DNA from: Photobacterium kishitanii
GTDB taxonomy: Bacteria; Pseudomonadota; Gammaproteobacteria; Enterobacterales; Vibrionaceae
Direction: 5' to 3'
DNA: 64,000 bases
Assembly: GCF_003026355.1 (NCBI RefSeq)
Contig: NZ_PYON01000001.1
Coordinates: 1-64,000 of the forward strand
Part shown: piece by piece, positions 17,487 to 26,723 of the stretch
How the letters are laid out: each line of letters opens with the position of its first letter
Position numbering within the stretch: position 1 is the stretch's first letter
Translations under genes and position numbers: made by a program
Notes under the pieces: generated by a model
The model's input: only the letters and a program-made list of their open reading frames with translations
Told to the model about the DNA's origin: nothing
The model's database searches: none

Positions 17487-17615
17487 GTTGTACTCTTTGA
17501 GTGATTACTTGTTGCAATAGTTCATTTTAAGTAAATTCTTCTAATTAGACTAGCCTAATTATGATAACGCTATCTGTAAGCGTGGCTGATTAGCTATTTA
17601 CCAGTGTAGATAAAA

Positions 17616-18098
17616 TCATAATTGTTTAGATAATATTAATGCAGCGACAATAAGGCCATCTTGCTGTTGATGACTTCCGCCAATATAGGCATCAGCAATT
17701 GAGCTAGTATTGGTAGATAACCATAGGGTGCCATCTGATTTAATAATCGCATTGGCAACGGTACCGTGGTTATCCTGTAGCCAAATTTGGTTGTTATTTT
17801 TAAGGATAGCAAAAGGAGGCTGACTACTAATTTCATTCACCCATATTTTATTATTTTGAATAACAATTACCCCTTGGTTATTGCTCAACGCTTGAGTGAT
17901 TTTATTTTTATTCATTTGGTGAAATATAATGAAATTAGGTGCTTGAGTATGGTTATTTGATAACCATATTTGGTTGTTTTTTATGACGGCATTGGGGGTG
18001 ATATTTTTATGATTGCTATTTAGCCAGATATTACCATCGGCGAAGGCATTGCTAGAAAATAGTATTAGGGTCAATATTGCGATGTATATTCTTTTCAT
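17616..18098 (-). CDS. Secreted protein of five ~20-residue IWL repeats
   Basis: A 160-residue protein with a clear signal peptide (MKRIYIAILTLILFSSNAFA-DG). The mature region repeats a unit of about 20 residues: NIWLNSNHKNITPNAVIKNN, QIWLSNNHTQAPNFII, KIWVNEISSQPPFAILKNNN, QIWLQDNHGTVANAIIKSDG and TLWLSTNTSSIADAYIGG. The consensus is (N/Q)-I-W-L-x-x-N-H with A/F-I-I-K about ten residues later. A 20-residue insert breaks the second unit. The unit resembles a short beta-meander, but I recognise no named family. It probably lies in the periplasm or outside the cell. It is one gene long and separate from its neighbours. Function is unknown. Confidence 0.7.
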   Translation of the reverse strand: MKRIYIAILTLILFSSNAFADGNIWLNSNHKNITPNAVIKNNQIWLSNNHTQAPNFIIFHQMNKNKITQALSNNQGVIVIQNNKIWVNEISSQPPFAILKNNNQIWLQDNHGTVANAIIKSDGTLWLSTNTSSIADAYIGGSHQQQDGLIVAALILSKQL

Positions 18099-18262
18099 TG
18101 GGCTATTACCGTATTAGAGGTATAGATAATATACAGTATTAGTAACGAATTGTGATATGCGAATAAGAATAATCAATAACTTTTGGTTGCTAGTTTGATG
18201 GGGGTATTCATGCTATACAATGAATATTCAATAACATATGGGTGACACATTGAGGGAGTAAC

Positions 18263-19450
18263 ATGTCTAGTAATAAAATAAATACTCAACTGATTACTGC
18301 TGGACGATCAAAGAAATTTGGTCAAGGTGCGGTAAACAGTGTTATTCAACGAGCATCATCATTAGTGTTCGATTCCGTTGCAGATAAAAAGCAAGCTACA
18401 GCCAATCGTGCCAATGGTGAATTGTTTTATGGTCGTCGCGGTACATTAACGCATTTCTCATTACAGCAAGCGATGGTTGAAATAGAAGGTGGGGCAGGGT
18501 GCTACCTTTATCCTTGTGGTGCAGCCGCGGTTGCTAACTCTATTTTAGCGTTTGTGGGCGCTGGTGATCATCTCTTAATGACTGGGGCGGCTTATGAGCC
18601 AACGCAAGAGTTTTGCAATGTAGTGTTAAAAGGACTCAATGTTGACACAACGTATTATGATCCGTTGATTGGTGCTGATATTGCTGACAAAGTGCAACCT
18701 AATACAAAAGTTGTATTTTTAGAATCACCAAGTTCGATCACGATGGAAGTACAAGATATTCCTTCTATTGTTAAAGCAGTCAGAGCAATAAATCCAGAAG
18801 CAGTGATCATTGTTGATAATACTTGGGCTGCTGGGGTGCTATTTAAAGCGTTAGATCATGATGTGGATATTTCGGTTCAAGCAGGCACAAAATATATTGT
18901 CGGTCATTCTGATGCAATGTTAGGGACTGCTGTTGCAAATAGTCGCTGTTGGAATCAGTTACAAGAGCGATCATATTTAATGGGGCAGATGGTTGATGCC
19001 GATACCGCTTATGTTGCTGCTAGAGGTTTACGTACGATGGGAGTACGTTTAAAGCAACATCATGAAAGTAGTATCAAAATTGCTGAATGGTTAGCACAAC
19101 ACCCTCAAGTTGAACGCGTCAATCACCCTGCTTTACCTAGCTGTAAGGGGCATGAATTCTTTATGCGAGATTTTAGTGGGAGCTGTGGGCTATTTTCTTT
19201 TGTACTCAAAAAGCGTTTAGATAGCCAACAAATAGCTAACTTTCTCGATAACTTTAAACATTTTAGTATGGCTTATTCATGGGGAGGCTATGAGTCTCTT
19301 ATTTTAGCTAATCAACCTGAAGAACTTAATCGTATTCGTCCTGCTGGTAAGGTTGATTTTAGCGGTACCTTGGTACGGGTTCATATTGGTTTAGAAGATT
19401 GTGATGATTTGTTAGATGATCTTGAACAAGGTCTATCACGGATTACTTAA
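18263..19450 (+). CDS. metC: Cystathionine beta-lyase
   Basis: A 395-residue PLP enzyme of the Cys/Met metabolism family that splits cystathionine into homocysteine, pyruvate and ammonia in methionine synthesis. Motifs include [18 protein letters not shown] with the conserved Tyr and Arg of the PLP-phosphate site, [26 protein letters not shown] (Asp185), and the PLP lysine Lys210 in [22 protein letters not shown] and the substrate-binding Arg in [10 protein letters not shown] complete the site. The YGRRGT and SWGGYESL wording matches MetC rather than MetB. Ribosome binding site GAGGGAG precedes the ATG. It is monocistronic, ending in a strong terminator. Confidence 0.92.
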   Translation: MSSNKINTQLITAGRSKKFGQGAVNSVIQRASSLVFDSVADKKQATANRANGELFYGRRGTLTHFSLQQAMVEIEGGAGCYLYPCGAAAVANSILAFVGAGDHLLMTGAAYEPTQEFCNVVLKGLNVDTTYYDPLIGADIADKVQPNTKVVFLESPSSITMEVQDIPSIVKAVRAINPEAVIIVDNTWAAGVLFKALDHDVDISVQAGTKYIVGHSDAMLGTAVANSRCWNQLQERSYLMGQMVDADTAYVAARGLRTMGVRLKQHHESSIKIAEWLAQHPQVERVNHPALPSCKGHEFFMRDFSGSCGLFSFVLKKRLDSQQIANFLDNFKHFSMAYSWGGYESLILANQPEELNRIRPAGKVDFSGTLVRVHIGLEDCDDLLDDLEQGLSRIT

Positions 19451-19456
19451 TTTTAT

Positions 19457-19489
19457 AAACGTCTTAACATTGGTGTGTTAAGACGTTTT
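19457..19489 (+). terminator. Intrinsic terminator of metC
   Basis: A 13-bp perfect stem (AAACGTCTTAACA/TGTTAAGACGTTT) with a 6-base loop and a TTTT end, seven bases past the stop codon. Confidence 0.85.
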
Positions 19490-19725
19490 ATTGATTGGTT
19501 TTGGCTATTGCAATAATAGCTGTAAATATTACGTTACACATTATGTTTCCTTCTCGATTTAAAATTAAAAATATCATTATAATACAATAGGTTAATTTTA
19601 ACTGAAAAATCAAGATTAACTTATAGACCTCTTTTTGTCTTAATTTGGGCATTTTGTGGCTTATATTATTTTATCAGTCAGTATTGCTATGAAAACAGGA
19701 GAGTGATATCTTTATTGACATAGGC

Positions 19726-19745
19726 AATAATGATTATCAATAAGA
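19726..19745. promoter_or_regulatory. Fur-box-like sequence upstream of gpmA
   Basis: AATAATGATTATCAATAAG matches 12 of 15 central positions of the Fur consensus AATGATAATCATTAT. It starts five bases after a perfect TTGACA, so a bound repressor would cover the promoter spacer and -10 region. gpmA has been reported as Fur-regulated in E. coli. The site is about 220 bp before the gpmA start, which is rather far, so this is tentative. Confidence 0.4.
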
Positions 19746-19963
19746 TTAAGGTGTTTAAGAAACACGCTAATGATGCAATGTTCTTATTGAAGTATATAAA
19801 TTATTGATAGCTAAAATTATCATTTCATATTTATTTGAGTATTAATTCTCAGTCACTTTTTTATTGGAATGATTATGAATAAAACTATTATTAATAAATT
19901 TATATATTTTCCTGAAATTTATTAGCGCCGTTCTAAATATCAAAATATAATATAGAGGTTGCT

Positions 19964-20656
19964 ATGAAAAATACTCGAATTGTTTTAATCCGTCATGGTC
20001 AAAGTCAATGGAATAAAGAAAATCGCTTTACCGGCTGGGCAAACGTACCATTAACTGAGCAAGGCGAAACTGAAGCACACTCTGCAGGTCAAAAACTAAA
20101 AGAAAATAATTTCAATTTTGACTTTTGTTATACATCAATGTTGAATCGCGCTATTAAAACGCTTGCAATTGTACTTGAAGAACTTGATTTACTTTGGTTA
20201 CCTGTTGATCACTGCTGGCAGTTAAATGAACGTCATTATGGTAATTTACAAGGTTTGAATAAAGCAGAAACAGCAGAAAAATTTGGTGATGATCAAGTAT
20301 TCATTTGGCGTAGAAGCTATGATACGCCGCCACCAGCTGTTGATACTTCAAGCCCTTATTATCCAGGTAATGATAAACGTTATGCGAATCTAACTGTTGA
20401 CGAGTTACCTGTTGGCGAATCATTAAAAGATACTTATGAGCGTGTTATTCCATTCTGGAACGAAGAAATTGTACCTAAAATCAATAGTGGTGCAGATATT
20501 CTGATTGCAGCGCATGGTAATAGCTTACGTGCATTAATGAAGCATCTTAGTGATATCGCTGATGATGAAATAACTCAGGTGGAAATTCCTACTGGAGTAC
20601 CGCTAGTCTATGAATTAGACAGCAATTTGAAAGCAATAAAATATTATTATTTATAA
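19964..20656 (+). CDS. gpmA: 2,3-bisphosphoglycerate-dependent phosphoglycerate mutase
   Basis: A 230-residue cytosolic enzyme that interconverts 3- and 2-phosphoglycerate in glycolysis through a phosphohistidine intermediate. The site is complete: [10 protein letters not shown] with catalytic His near residue 10, [36 protein letters not shown], and the second catalytic His in [10 protein letters not shown]. It is about 20 residues shorter than the E. coli enzyme, mostly at the C-terminus, as in many dPGMs. A ribosome binding site (GAGGTTG) precedes the ATG. It stands alone with a long upstream region and a strong terminator. Confidence 0.95.
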   Translation: MKNTRIVLIRHGQSQWNKENRFTGWANVPLTEQGETEAHSAGQKLKENNFNFDFCYTSMLNRAIKTLAIVLEELDLLWLPVDHCWQLNERHYGNLQGLNKAETAEKFGDDQVFIWRRSYDTPPPAVDTSSPYYPGNDKRYANLTVDELPVGESLKDTYERVIPFWNEEIVPKINSGADILIAAHGNSLRALMKHLSDIADDEITQVEIPTGVPLVYELDSNLKAIKYYYL

Positions 20657-20691
20657 GAGTACTTAAGTACTTAAGAGTTAATGTCAAAGAT

Positions 20692-20720
20692 AAAGCCTCA
20701 GTTAATACTGAGGCTTTTTT
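20692..20720 (+). terminator. Intrinsic terminator of gpmA
   Basis: An 11-bp perfect stem AAAGCCTCAGT/ACTGAGGCTTT with loop TAAT ends in TTTTTT. It faces the convergent selO gene, whose stop is 18 bp away, and may serve both directions. Confidence 0.88.
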
Positions 20721-20738
20721 ATATGAGAAAGAGAGTCG

Positions 20739-22205
20739 TTATGATGAACAACTGATCTCAAGGTGTTTACCCCAATTCGGTGGTAATTGAGCTAATACTT
20801 CAGCGTCTTTATGCTCATCAAAAGGGTGCGCTAGAATGGTAATTAACTGTTCAATCAGCTGAAAATCACCTTGTTCTGCTTCTTCAATTGCTTGCTGTGC
20901 AAGGTAATTACGCAGAATATATTTTGGATTATGCTGTAGCATTATAGTTAAGCGTTGGCTGGTGTTAGGTTCGAGCAGCAATCGTTGTTGGTAACCTATT
21001 AACCATGTTTTAAGCCTTGAGGTGCATGAGAATAGTGAGGTAAATAGGTGCTCACTGTAGGGCAGTTCATCCATGGCTATATAGGATAATGTTCTAAAGA
21101 ATAACGTGTAATCAACGTGATGTTGTTTCAGTAATTGAAATAGATCTGAAAATAATACGGTATCAGTATCGTCTGCAATGGTTAATCCCAATTTTTGGCG
21201 CATATTATGGCTATATTGCTGCTGTAGTTCGGTTTGATAATGTTCTAAACCATGATCTATCTCGGTTTTATCAAGTAATGGCGTAAGAGCGTAACCTAAA
21301 GCTGATAAGTTCCATAAGGCGATTGCAGGTTGTTGGTCAAAGGCATAACGTCCAGAGTAATCTGAATGATTACAAATATAACTCGGTTCATAATCGTCAA
21401 TAAATCCAAACGGCCCATAATCAAATGTTAGCCCTAAGATCGACATGTTATCGGTATTCATGACGCCATGTGCAAACCCAACGGCTTGCCAAGCCGCTAT
21501 CATTGTTGCTGTCCGCTGACATATTTGTTTAAACATCGCGGCGTAAGGGGCGGCTTCTGTCAGTAATGCAGGAAAATGATGTTCAATGACATAGTCAGCT
21601 AATTGCTGTAATTCATCATGTTGGCCAGTATAAAAAAGGTACTCAAAATGGCCAAAGCGGATATGGCTTTCAGCAACGCGAATTAGCGTGGCAGCAGTTT
21701 CTATTTTTTCTCGTATAACAGGCGTTTGGCTGCCAATGATCGCTAATGCATGAGTTGTCGCTATACCGAGTCCTTCCATGGCTGCACTCGCAAGATATTC
21801 ACGAACAGAAGAGCGTAATACCGCTCGCCCATCTCCCATTCTTGAATAAGGCGTTTTACCTGAGCCTTTTAAATGCAAGTCCCACTTTTTACCATTACTG
21901 GTAAGTACTTCTCCTAGTAGTAGCCCTCGGCCATCACCAAGATCTGGATTATATTGTCCAAATTGATGACCACAATATTTCATCGCTAATGGCGACAATC
22001 CAGCTAAGGTTGTATTACCACTAAAGATATTGATAAAGCTTGGGTCTAGAGCAGTAGTGGAAGCTAGCTCAAGTTTTTCTGCAACAAGTGGATTAAAATG
22101 TATAAGAAAAGGGTTATCTAAAGGTTGGGCTGCAACTTGAGTACCTAATGATGTAGGAAGGTCGCTATAGCTATTAGCAAACGTCAGCGTTGAAAGTGTT
22201 TTCAT
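20739..22205 (-). CDS. selO: SelO/YdiU-family protein adenylyltransferase
   Basis: A 488-residue pseudokinase-fold enzyme that transfers AMP to Ser, Thr or Tyr of target proteins, linked in its family to redox stress. Family motifs are SPLAMKYCGHQFGQYNPDLGDGRG, HLKGSGKTPYSRMGDGRAVLRSS, FGHFEYLFYTGQ, and the metal and active-site region GVMNTDNMSILGLTFDYGPFGFID. The C-terminus ends in the typical bacterial CSS, where eukaryotic SelO carries selenocysteine. I prefer the second ATG (MKTLST) because AGG lies seven bases before it while the first ATG abuts that same motif. It is monocistronic, convergent with gpmA. Confidence 0.9.
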   Translation of the reverse strand: MKTLSTLTFANSYSDLPTSLGTQVAAQPLDNPFLIHFNPLVAEKLELASTTALDPSFINIFSGNTTLAGLSPLAMKYCGHQFGQYNPDLGDGRGLLLGEVLTSNGKKWDLHLKGSGKTPYSRMGDGRAVLRSSVREYLASAAMEGLGIATTHALAIIGSQTPVIREKIETAATLIRVAESHIRFGHFEYLFYTGQHDELQQLADYVIEHHFPALLTEAAPYAAMFKQICQRTATMIAAWQAVGFAHGVMNTDNMSILGLTFDYGPFGFIDDYEPSYICNHSDYSGRYAFDQQPAIALWNLSALGYALTPLLDKTEIDHGLEHYQTELQQQYSHNMRQKLGLTIADDTDTVLFSDLFQLLKQHHVDYTLFFRTLSYIAMDELPYSEHLFTSLFSCTSRLKTWLIGYQQRLLLEPNTSQRLTIMLQHNPKYILRNYLAQQAIEEAEQGDFQLIEQLITILAHPFDEHKDAEVLAQLPPNWGKHLEISCSS

Positions 22206-22613
22206 GGGCATACCTATAGCCTAAAAAGGGTGCTATTTAAGCTTATCGAGTTATGACAAATAAACAAGGGATGAAAAGTAGGGTTATTAGACAAAATAAC
22301 TATTAATTAAACTATTTTAAAAGATAAAAAATAAAGCAATAGCTACCAATAAATATAAAACAGCCGTTATTCATAAACTATTCATAGAGTATGTTTTATA
22401 AATAAAGAAAGATACTCATCTCAATTAATATATAGGATGTTATTTAACCTAATTAGGTTTTATTTTATTTGTTATATTTTCTTTTTTGTAAATTTAGATT
22501 TAAAATATGCATGTAATAATTTGTTAAATCTTATTTTTCAACAATTAAAGTTGTCGCTGGCCTTATTTAAAGGCAATTTGTCATACTTATTGGTCATATA
22601 AGGAATGATAACG
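22206..22613. other. 408-bp divergent promoter region of selO and cfa
   Basis: AT-rich and without an ORF. It contains a perfect 14-bp palindrome AACCTAATTAGGTT (22446-22459) about 155 bp upstream of cfa, followed by a T-rich tract. AGGA at 22601-22604 is the cfa ribosome binding site. The long leader leaves room for control by small RNA, as known for enterobacterial cfa, but no such element was identified. Confidence 0.5.
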
Positions 22614-23756
22614 ATGACAAATGAAACTTTTTTCCAAAACCTATTATCTCATGCTGATGTAATTATTAATGGCTCTCGACCTTGGGACCTACAAGTTCAT
22701 GACGAACGTTTATATGAACGAGTATTAAAAGACGGTTCATTAGGCTTTGGCGAAAGTTATATGGATGGCTGGTGGAGTTGTGATGCGATTGATGAAATGA
22801 TTAATCGTATATTACATGCTCGTATTGATGAAAAACTTGATTTATCCGCTAAACTGGCCGTTGGCTTGAAAATTGGCGCATCAAAAGTAAAACATCTTTT
22901 TAATCGTCAGAGTATCGATAGAGTAACTAAGGATGTACCTTTCCATTATGATCTAGGTAATGATTTATTTGAATCAATGCTTGATAAACGCATGACATAT
23001 ACTTGTGGGTATTGGAGAGATGCAAATGATTTGGATAGTGCTCAAGAAGCAAAGCTTGATTTAGTTTGTCGTAAAATGGGATTAAAACCTGGAATGCGAT
23101 TGCTAGATATTGGTTGTGGCTGGGGTAGCTTTATGATTTATGCCGCAGAGAATTATGGTGTAATTTGTGATGGCTTAACGCTTTCAAAAGAACAGGCAGC
23201 ATTAGGGCAACAGCGAGCAGATGATCTAAACCTTCCAGTGAAATTCATTTTACAAGATTATCGCTTACATAAACCAGAACAACCTTACGATCGCGTTGTG
23301 TCTATCGGTATGATGGAACATGTGGGTCCTGAGAATTATGAAGATTATTTTAAAGCAGCACATCGTTACCTTGCTGATGATGGTATCTTCTTATTACACA
23401 CCATTGGTAGTCCAAACTCTAAAACAGAAACTGATGCGTGGATTAATAAATACATATTCCCTAACGGTGTCGTGCCATCAATGACGCAGATTGGTTCTGC
23501 GACAGAAGATTATTTTAATATTGAAGATGTGCAAAATATCGGTCCTGATTATGATAAAACCTTAGTTGCATGGAACGATAAATTTGAACAAAATTGGCCT
23601 CAAATATCAGAACGTTACGGTGAGAAATTTTATCGTATGTGGCGTTATTATTTATTATCGTGTGCTGGTGCATTCCGTTGCCGTGATTTGAATGTATGGC
23701 AATTTGGTTTGACGAAAAAAGGTGCTGAATTACCTTTGTGTGTACGTTCTAACTAA
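22614..23756 (+). CDS. cfa: Cyclopropane-fatty-acyl-phospholipid synthase
   Basis: A 380-residue SAM-dependent methyltransferase that adds a methylene bridge across double bonds of membrane phospholipid acyl chains. The N-terminal lipid-binding domain contains DGSLGFGESYMDGWW. The catalytic domain starts with HYDLGNDLFESMLDKRMTYTCGYW and has the SAM motif LLDIGCGWGSF, then MMEHVGPENYEDYF, HTIGSPNSKT and INKYIFPNG. The close run of identity with E. coli Cfa leaves little doubt. The start at MTNETF is preferred: AGGA lies nine bases upstream, whereas the ATG three codons earlier touches it. It stands alone with a terminator downstream. Confidence 0.94.
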   Translation: MTNETFFQNLLSHADVIINGSRPWDLQVHDERLYERVLKDGSLGFGESYMDGWWSCDAIDEMINRILHARIDEKLDLSAKLAVGLKIGASKVKHLFNRQSIDRVTKDVPFHYDLGNDLFESMLDKRMTYTCGYWRDANDLDSAQEAKLDLVCRKMGLKPGMRLLDIGCGWGSFMIYAAENYGVICDGLTLSKEQAALGQQRADDLNLPVKFILQDYRLHKPEQPYDRVVSIGMMEHVGPENYEDYFKAAHRYLADDGIFLLHTIGSPNSKTETDAWINKYIFPNGVVPSMTQIGSATEDYFNIEDVQNIGPDYDKTLVAWNDKFEQNWPQISERYGEKFYRMWRYYLLSCAGAFRCRDLNVWQFGLTKKGAELPLCVRSN

Positions 23757-23772
23757 ATAGAGTGCCATTAAT

Positions 23773-23801
23773 AAAAATGCCCTCGTGATGAGGGCATTTT
23801 T
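23773..23801. terminator. Bidirectional terminator for cfa and the membrane-protein gene
   Basis: A 12-bp perfect stem AAAAATGCCCTC/GAGGGCATTTTT with loop GTGAT sits between the convergent stops. Its A and T runs serve both strands. Confidence 0.88.
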
Positions 23802-23808
23802 GTCTTTG

Positions 23809-25206
23809 TTATGAATTGGCGACGTCGAGCGCTTTTTTAGGCTTCGATTTTTTAGGTTCTGGCGTAGTAATAGCTTCAATATCAATGATTTTTGAACGAC
23901 TCATGATGATTTTCCAGCGTTGAATTCTGACTGTTTTATCTTCATCTGTTTCCTGAGTGATCAAGTTAATTAAATGTCTTTTTTCAACAGATTCTTTAGT
24001 TACTTGGCCATCATTAAGTTGATATAACCGTTGTGAACCTTTTTCCATTAATGAAGCGACCGCTCGTAGATCAAGAATGATCGATTCGCGCGTTTGTTCA
24101 TAACCACTTAAGAATTTAGTCGGTGACATTCTGGTGGTACTTTTATAATGCAAAATGGTCTCTTCACGGTGAGATACATTGTGCTTACGAGTTTTACGAA
24201 TAACATCCGCTAAACTGTCGTAATTAACAAACTCTAACCATTCAAGTTGTCGTCCAATGACGTGTCCAGTATTAGCATCGAAAAATTGTTTTCTCCAACG
24301 TGCTTTTCCTTTGCGCATCCATCGCCACAACATCGTTTTTAAGTCGTCTTTAAATACTTCACGTGCCGCATAAATAAAAGATAAAACCACAATAAACGAG
24401 GCGGTAATATCGCCTAACATGCCTCGCGCTTTGATCAGTATTAAAGTAACAAAAATCATCACAATACCGGCGGCTGCACCCGTGACAATTTTGCGAGTAT
24501 TCTTACCTAGCTCAACAGTTTTTTCATTCATAGTGACAGGGTATTCAATTAAGCGGCGTAATAATCGCATCTTATTCGACATTCGTGTCGGATCTTGCAT
24601 TGCTTTGGTTGAGTTGTAATTGTTATCTATTCGGTGCTGGGCTTCTTTTTGGCACAGTTCTAATAATTGTGGTTTAATTTCATTGTACTCACCACCACGG
24701 GGTAAGTGGGCGATAAGTTGCAGAAAGCGTTGCTCTGTAAACCATGATAAATAGTTATCAATATTTTCATAATATTTAAGCAATTTTTTATCAGTTGGAA
24801 TGTTACGGCGTAACCGCTTTAGAATGCGAGCGGCTAACTGCGCAGCTTCTTCAATCTCTTCTTGCTTAGATTCGCTACTATCGCCTAACAATTGCTGCGT
24901 TGTTTTTTCCAAGGCTAACGCATATTGGTAGGCATAAAGGCTTAAACTTAAACGATACTGCTCGATAGAGAGTTTGCCACGACTTGCGAGACGGCTATGT
25001 ACTAATGGCAGATGATTGATATCACTGAAATAAGTACGCTTGCCATGAATGGCATTATGATAAAACTCTTCTTCAGAGATGATATTGGCATTTAGCCCAA
25101 GTTCACCTGGGATAAATATGAACATATCAAGCTGTCGATTAGTTGTTTCATGAATCACATGAGATATTTTGAGTTTATGCCCATCTTTTTTATCGACAGT
25201 AATCAC
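23809..25206 (-). CDS. Membrane protein of unknown function (465 residues)
   Basis: A 465-residue protein with a large soluble N-terminal region (1-240). Two closely spaced hydrophobic helices follow (about 242-262 and 268-285, TGAAAGIVMIFVTLILIK and ITASFIVVLSFIYAA). A basic region comes next (KDDLKTMLWRWMRKGKARWRKQF), then a C-terminal beta-containing domain. The arrangement puts both large domains in the cytosol with a hairpin in the membrane. I do not recognise a named family, but the sequence reads like a conserved core protein with normal codon use. A minus-strand TATAATGCGC lies about 205 bp upstream, resembling a growth-rate-controlled promoter. It is monocistronic. Confidence 0.75.
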   Translation of the reverse strand: MITVDKKDGHKLKISHVIHETTNRQLDMFIFIPGELGLNANIISEEEFYHNAIHGKRTYFSDINHLPLVHSRLASRGKLSIEQYRLSLSLYAYQYALALEKTTQQLLGDSSESKQEEIEEAAQLAARILKRLRRNIPTDKKLLKYYENIDNYLSWFTEQRFLQLIAHLPRGGEYNEIKPQLLELCQKEAQHRIDNNYNSTKAMQDPTRMSNKMRLLRRLIEYPVTMNEKTVELGKNTRKIVTGAAAGIVMIFVTLILIKARGMLGDITASFIVVLSFIYAAREVFKDDLKTMLWRWMRKGKARWRKQFFDANTGHVIGRQLEWLEFVNYDSLADVIRKTRKHNVSHREETILHYKSTTRMSPTKFLSGYEQTRESIILDLRAVASLMEKGSQRLYQLNDGQVTKESVEKRHLINLITQETDEDKTVRIQRWKIIMSRSKIIDIEAITTPEPKKSKPKKALDVANS

Positions 25207-25532
25207 TTTTTATTTGCTCTCCAATGGCTAATGCTAAACGGCATAAAGTGGCTTTCCTTGAGATTATATTAGAATAATTTTTTGTCCATTATTTATAAAT
25301 CACAATTATTGATGCTAATTGAGTCAAAAAACATCAAATAATTGCAGATAGGTTGGGCGAAGGTTAACAACATCACGTATAATACCGACATCATAAGCGC
25401 AACCCGCGCATTATAGCGCATTGCCTAGTCAGCGGTAGACATTAATAATCGCTGCTAATAAATTGATTGATAAAGATATTGAACCAACTGCACTGTAAGC
25501 GTGTTGTTGCCTATATAGAGAGTACCTGATAC
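25207..25532. other. 326-bp divergent region with TATAATGCGC element
   Basis: Promoter region for the leftward membrane-protein gene and rightward cvfB. A GC-rich island at 25397-25425 contains GCGC-ATTATA-GCGC, which on the minus strand reads TATAATGCGC, a perfect -10 with a GC discriminator. I see no good -35 at the normal spacing. No ORF or RNA gene was recognised. Confidence 0.45.
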
Positions 25533-26375
25533 ATGATTAAAATTGGACAATACAACACACTAGAAGTTATCAAATTGGTAGATTTTGGTGTGTTTCTTAA
25601 TGGCGGTGATGATTTCGGTAATATTTTGTTACCAAAGAACACTGTGCCAGCAGGTACTAAGCTCGGCGACAAGCTTAAAGTTTTCATTTACTTCGATTCT
25701 GAAGATGAAGTGATTGCAACTACTGACGAACCATTGGTTGAAGTTGGTGGATTTGCAAAACTGCGTATTGTTGGTGCAACGACTATCGGCGCATTTGCTG
25801 ATTGGGGTCTACGTAAAGACTTGCTAATTCCGTTTAGTGAGCAACGTCGTCGCTTAGAAGAAGGCGAAGAAGTCATGGTTCGTGTATATACGGATCGTGC
25901 ATCAGGCCGTATTGTAGGCTCAACTAAGTTTAATCGTTTCCTTGATCTTACTCCTGCTAATTATAAAGTGGGTCAAGAAGTACAAGTGATCATTGCTGAA
26001 ACAACTGAGTTGGGTTACAAAGCGGTTATTAATGGTGAGCATTGGGGTTTATTCTTTAAAACAGAAGCGTTTGGTAAGCTGTTTATTGGTAAGCAACTAA
26101 AAGCTTACGTTCAAGAAATTCGTCCAGATGGTAAAATTAACCTATCACTACAAAAAGTAGGCTTAGGCAAAGTTGATGACTTAGCTGATAAGATTCTAAC
26201 GTCGCTTGAAATTAAAGGTGGTTTTATTCCGGTAAGTGATAAATCAAGCCCTGATGAGATCTTCCGTGTATTCCGTACGAGTAAAGCAACGTTTAAGAAA
26301 ACTATCGGTGGCCTTTATAAGAAGGGTTTAATTATTATCGAGAAAGATGGTATTCGTCTTAACGACAACGATTAA
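25533..26375 (+). CDS. cvfB: S1-domain RNA-binding protein, CvfB family
   Basis: A 280-residue cytosolic protein of the CvfB/YitL family. It carries several S1-like OB-folds: one at residues 1-60 (QYNTLEVIKLVDFGVFLNGG), a second at 68-130 (LRIVGATTIGAFADWGLRKDLLIPFSEQ), and a third around 145-205 ending GKINLSLQKVG. A C-terminal winged helix follows (DEIFRVFRTSKATFKKTIGGLYKKGLI). In Staphylococcus CvfB affects virulence gene expression and RNA turnover; in gammaproteobacteria the role is less clear. It is monocistronic with a strong shared terminator after it. Confidence 0.88.
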   Translation: MIKIGQYNTLEVIKLVDFGVFLNGGDDFGNILLPKNTVPAGTKLGDKLKVFIYFDSEDEVIATTDEPLVEVGGFAKLRIVGATTIGAFADWGLRKDLLIPFSEQRRRLEEGEEVMVRVYTDRASGRIVGSTKFNRFLDLTPANYKVGQEVQVIIAETTELGYKAVINGEHWGLFFKTEAFGKLFIGKQLKAYVQEIRPDGKINLSLQKVGLGKVDDLADKILTSLEIKGGFIPVSDKSSPDEIFRVFRTSKATFKKTIGGLYKKGLIIIEKDGIRLNDND

Positions 26376-26402
26376 TCACTGCCTGTATTAGTGAAGATAA
26401 TA

Positions 26403-26447
26403 AAAACCGACATTCAACTAGAAATAGTTAAAGGTGTCGGTTTTTTT
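26403..26447. terminator. Bidirectional terminator for cvfB and the glutaredoxin-like gene
   Basis: An outer 10-bp stem AAAACCGACA/TGTCGGTTTT ends in TTTTTTT. It encloses an inner 5-bp stem (AACTA/TAGTT) with loop GAAA. The A-run on the left side supports termination of the leftward gene as well. Confidence 0.8.
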
Positions 26448-26465
26448 ATGAATCTATATTGTGGG

Positions 26466-26702
26466 TTATTCGTCTTTTTCGTGGAGTAGCTTTTCGAATT
26501 TAGTCATATTCCAGCCCATCAGCACACTATCCCCAATTTTTATAACGGGAACAGATCGTGCACCAGTACGACTTAACTCTTTTCTGCCTTGTGGTGTTGC
26601 GACGTCAACTAAACGAAAAGGGTAGCTCTTGGTTTTCATATATTGCTGTGCATCTTTACAGTGAGCACAGTTTTTTTGAGTAAACAGAGTAATACGTTTC
26701 AT
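26466..26702 (-). CDS. Small glutaredoxin/NrdH-like thiol protein
   Basis: A 78-residue thioredoxin-fold protein. The redox motif is CAHC (Cys12, Cys15), the cis-proline loop is ARSVPVIKIGD, and GWNMTKFEKLL forms the last helix, as in single-domain glutaredoxins of the NrdH-like group. The family reduces disulfides, usually with electrons from glutathione or thioredoxin reductase. It lies 21 bp after moeB on the same strand, so it may be co-transcribed with moeA-moeB, although a functional link is not evident. Confidence 0.82.
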   Translation of the reverse strand: MKRITLFTQKNCAHCKDAQQYMKTKSYPFRLVDVATPQGRKELSRTGARSVPVIKIGDSVLMGWNMTKFEKLLHEKDE

Positions 26703-26723
26703 AATAATTAATTCGTTTCTCTA

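Larger units (their letters stand above)
19451..19963. other. 513-bp region between metC and gpmA
   Basis: Holds the metC terminator (19457-19489) and then about 470 bp of AT-rich sequence upstream of gpmA. A perfect TTGACA lies at 19715-19720, with a Fur-box-like sequence just after it. A short ATG-initiated frame near 19875 has a very poor composition and I do not call it. No RNA gene was recognised. Confidence 0.5.

Noticed and set aside
20662..20675. CTTAAG-TA-CTTAAG behind gpmA as a second PmrA box
   Set aside because: The half sites are 2 bp apart instead of 5 and the site lies between a stop codon and a terminator, not in a promoter.
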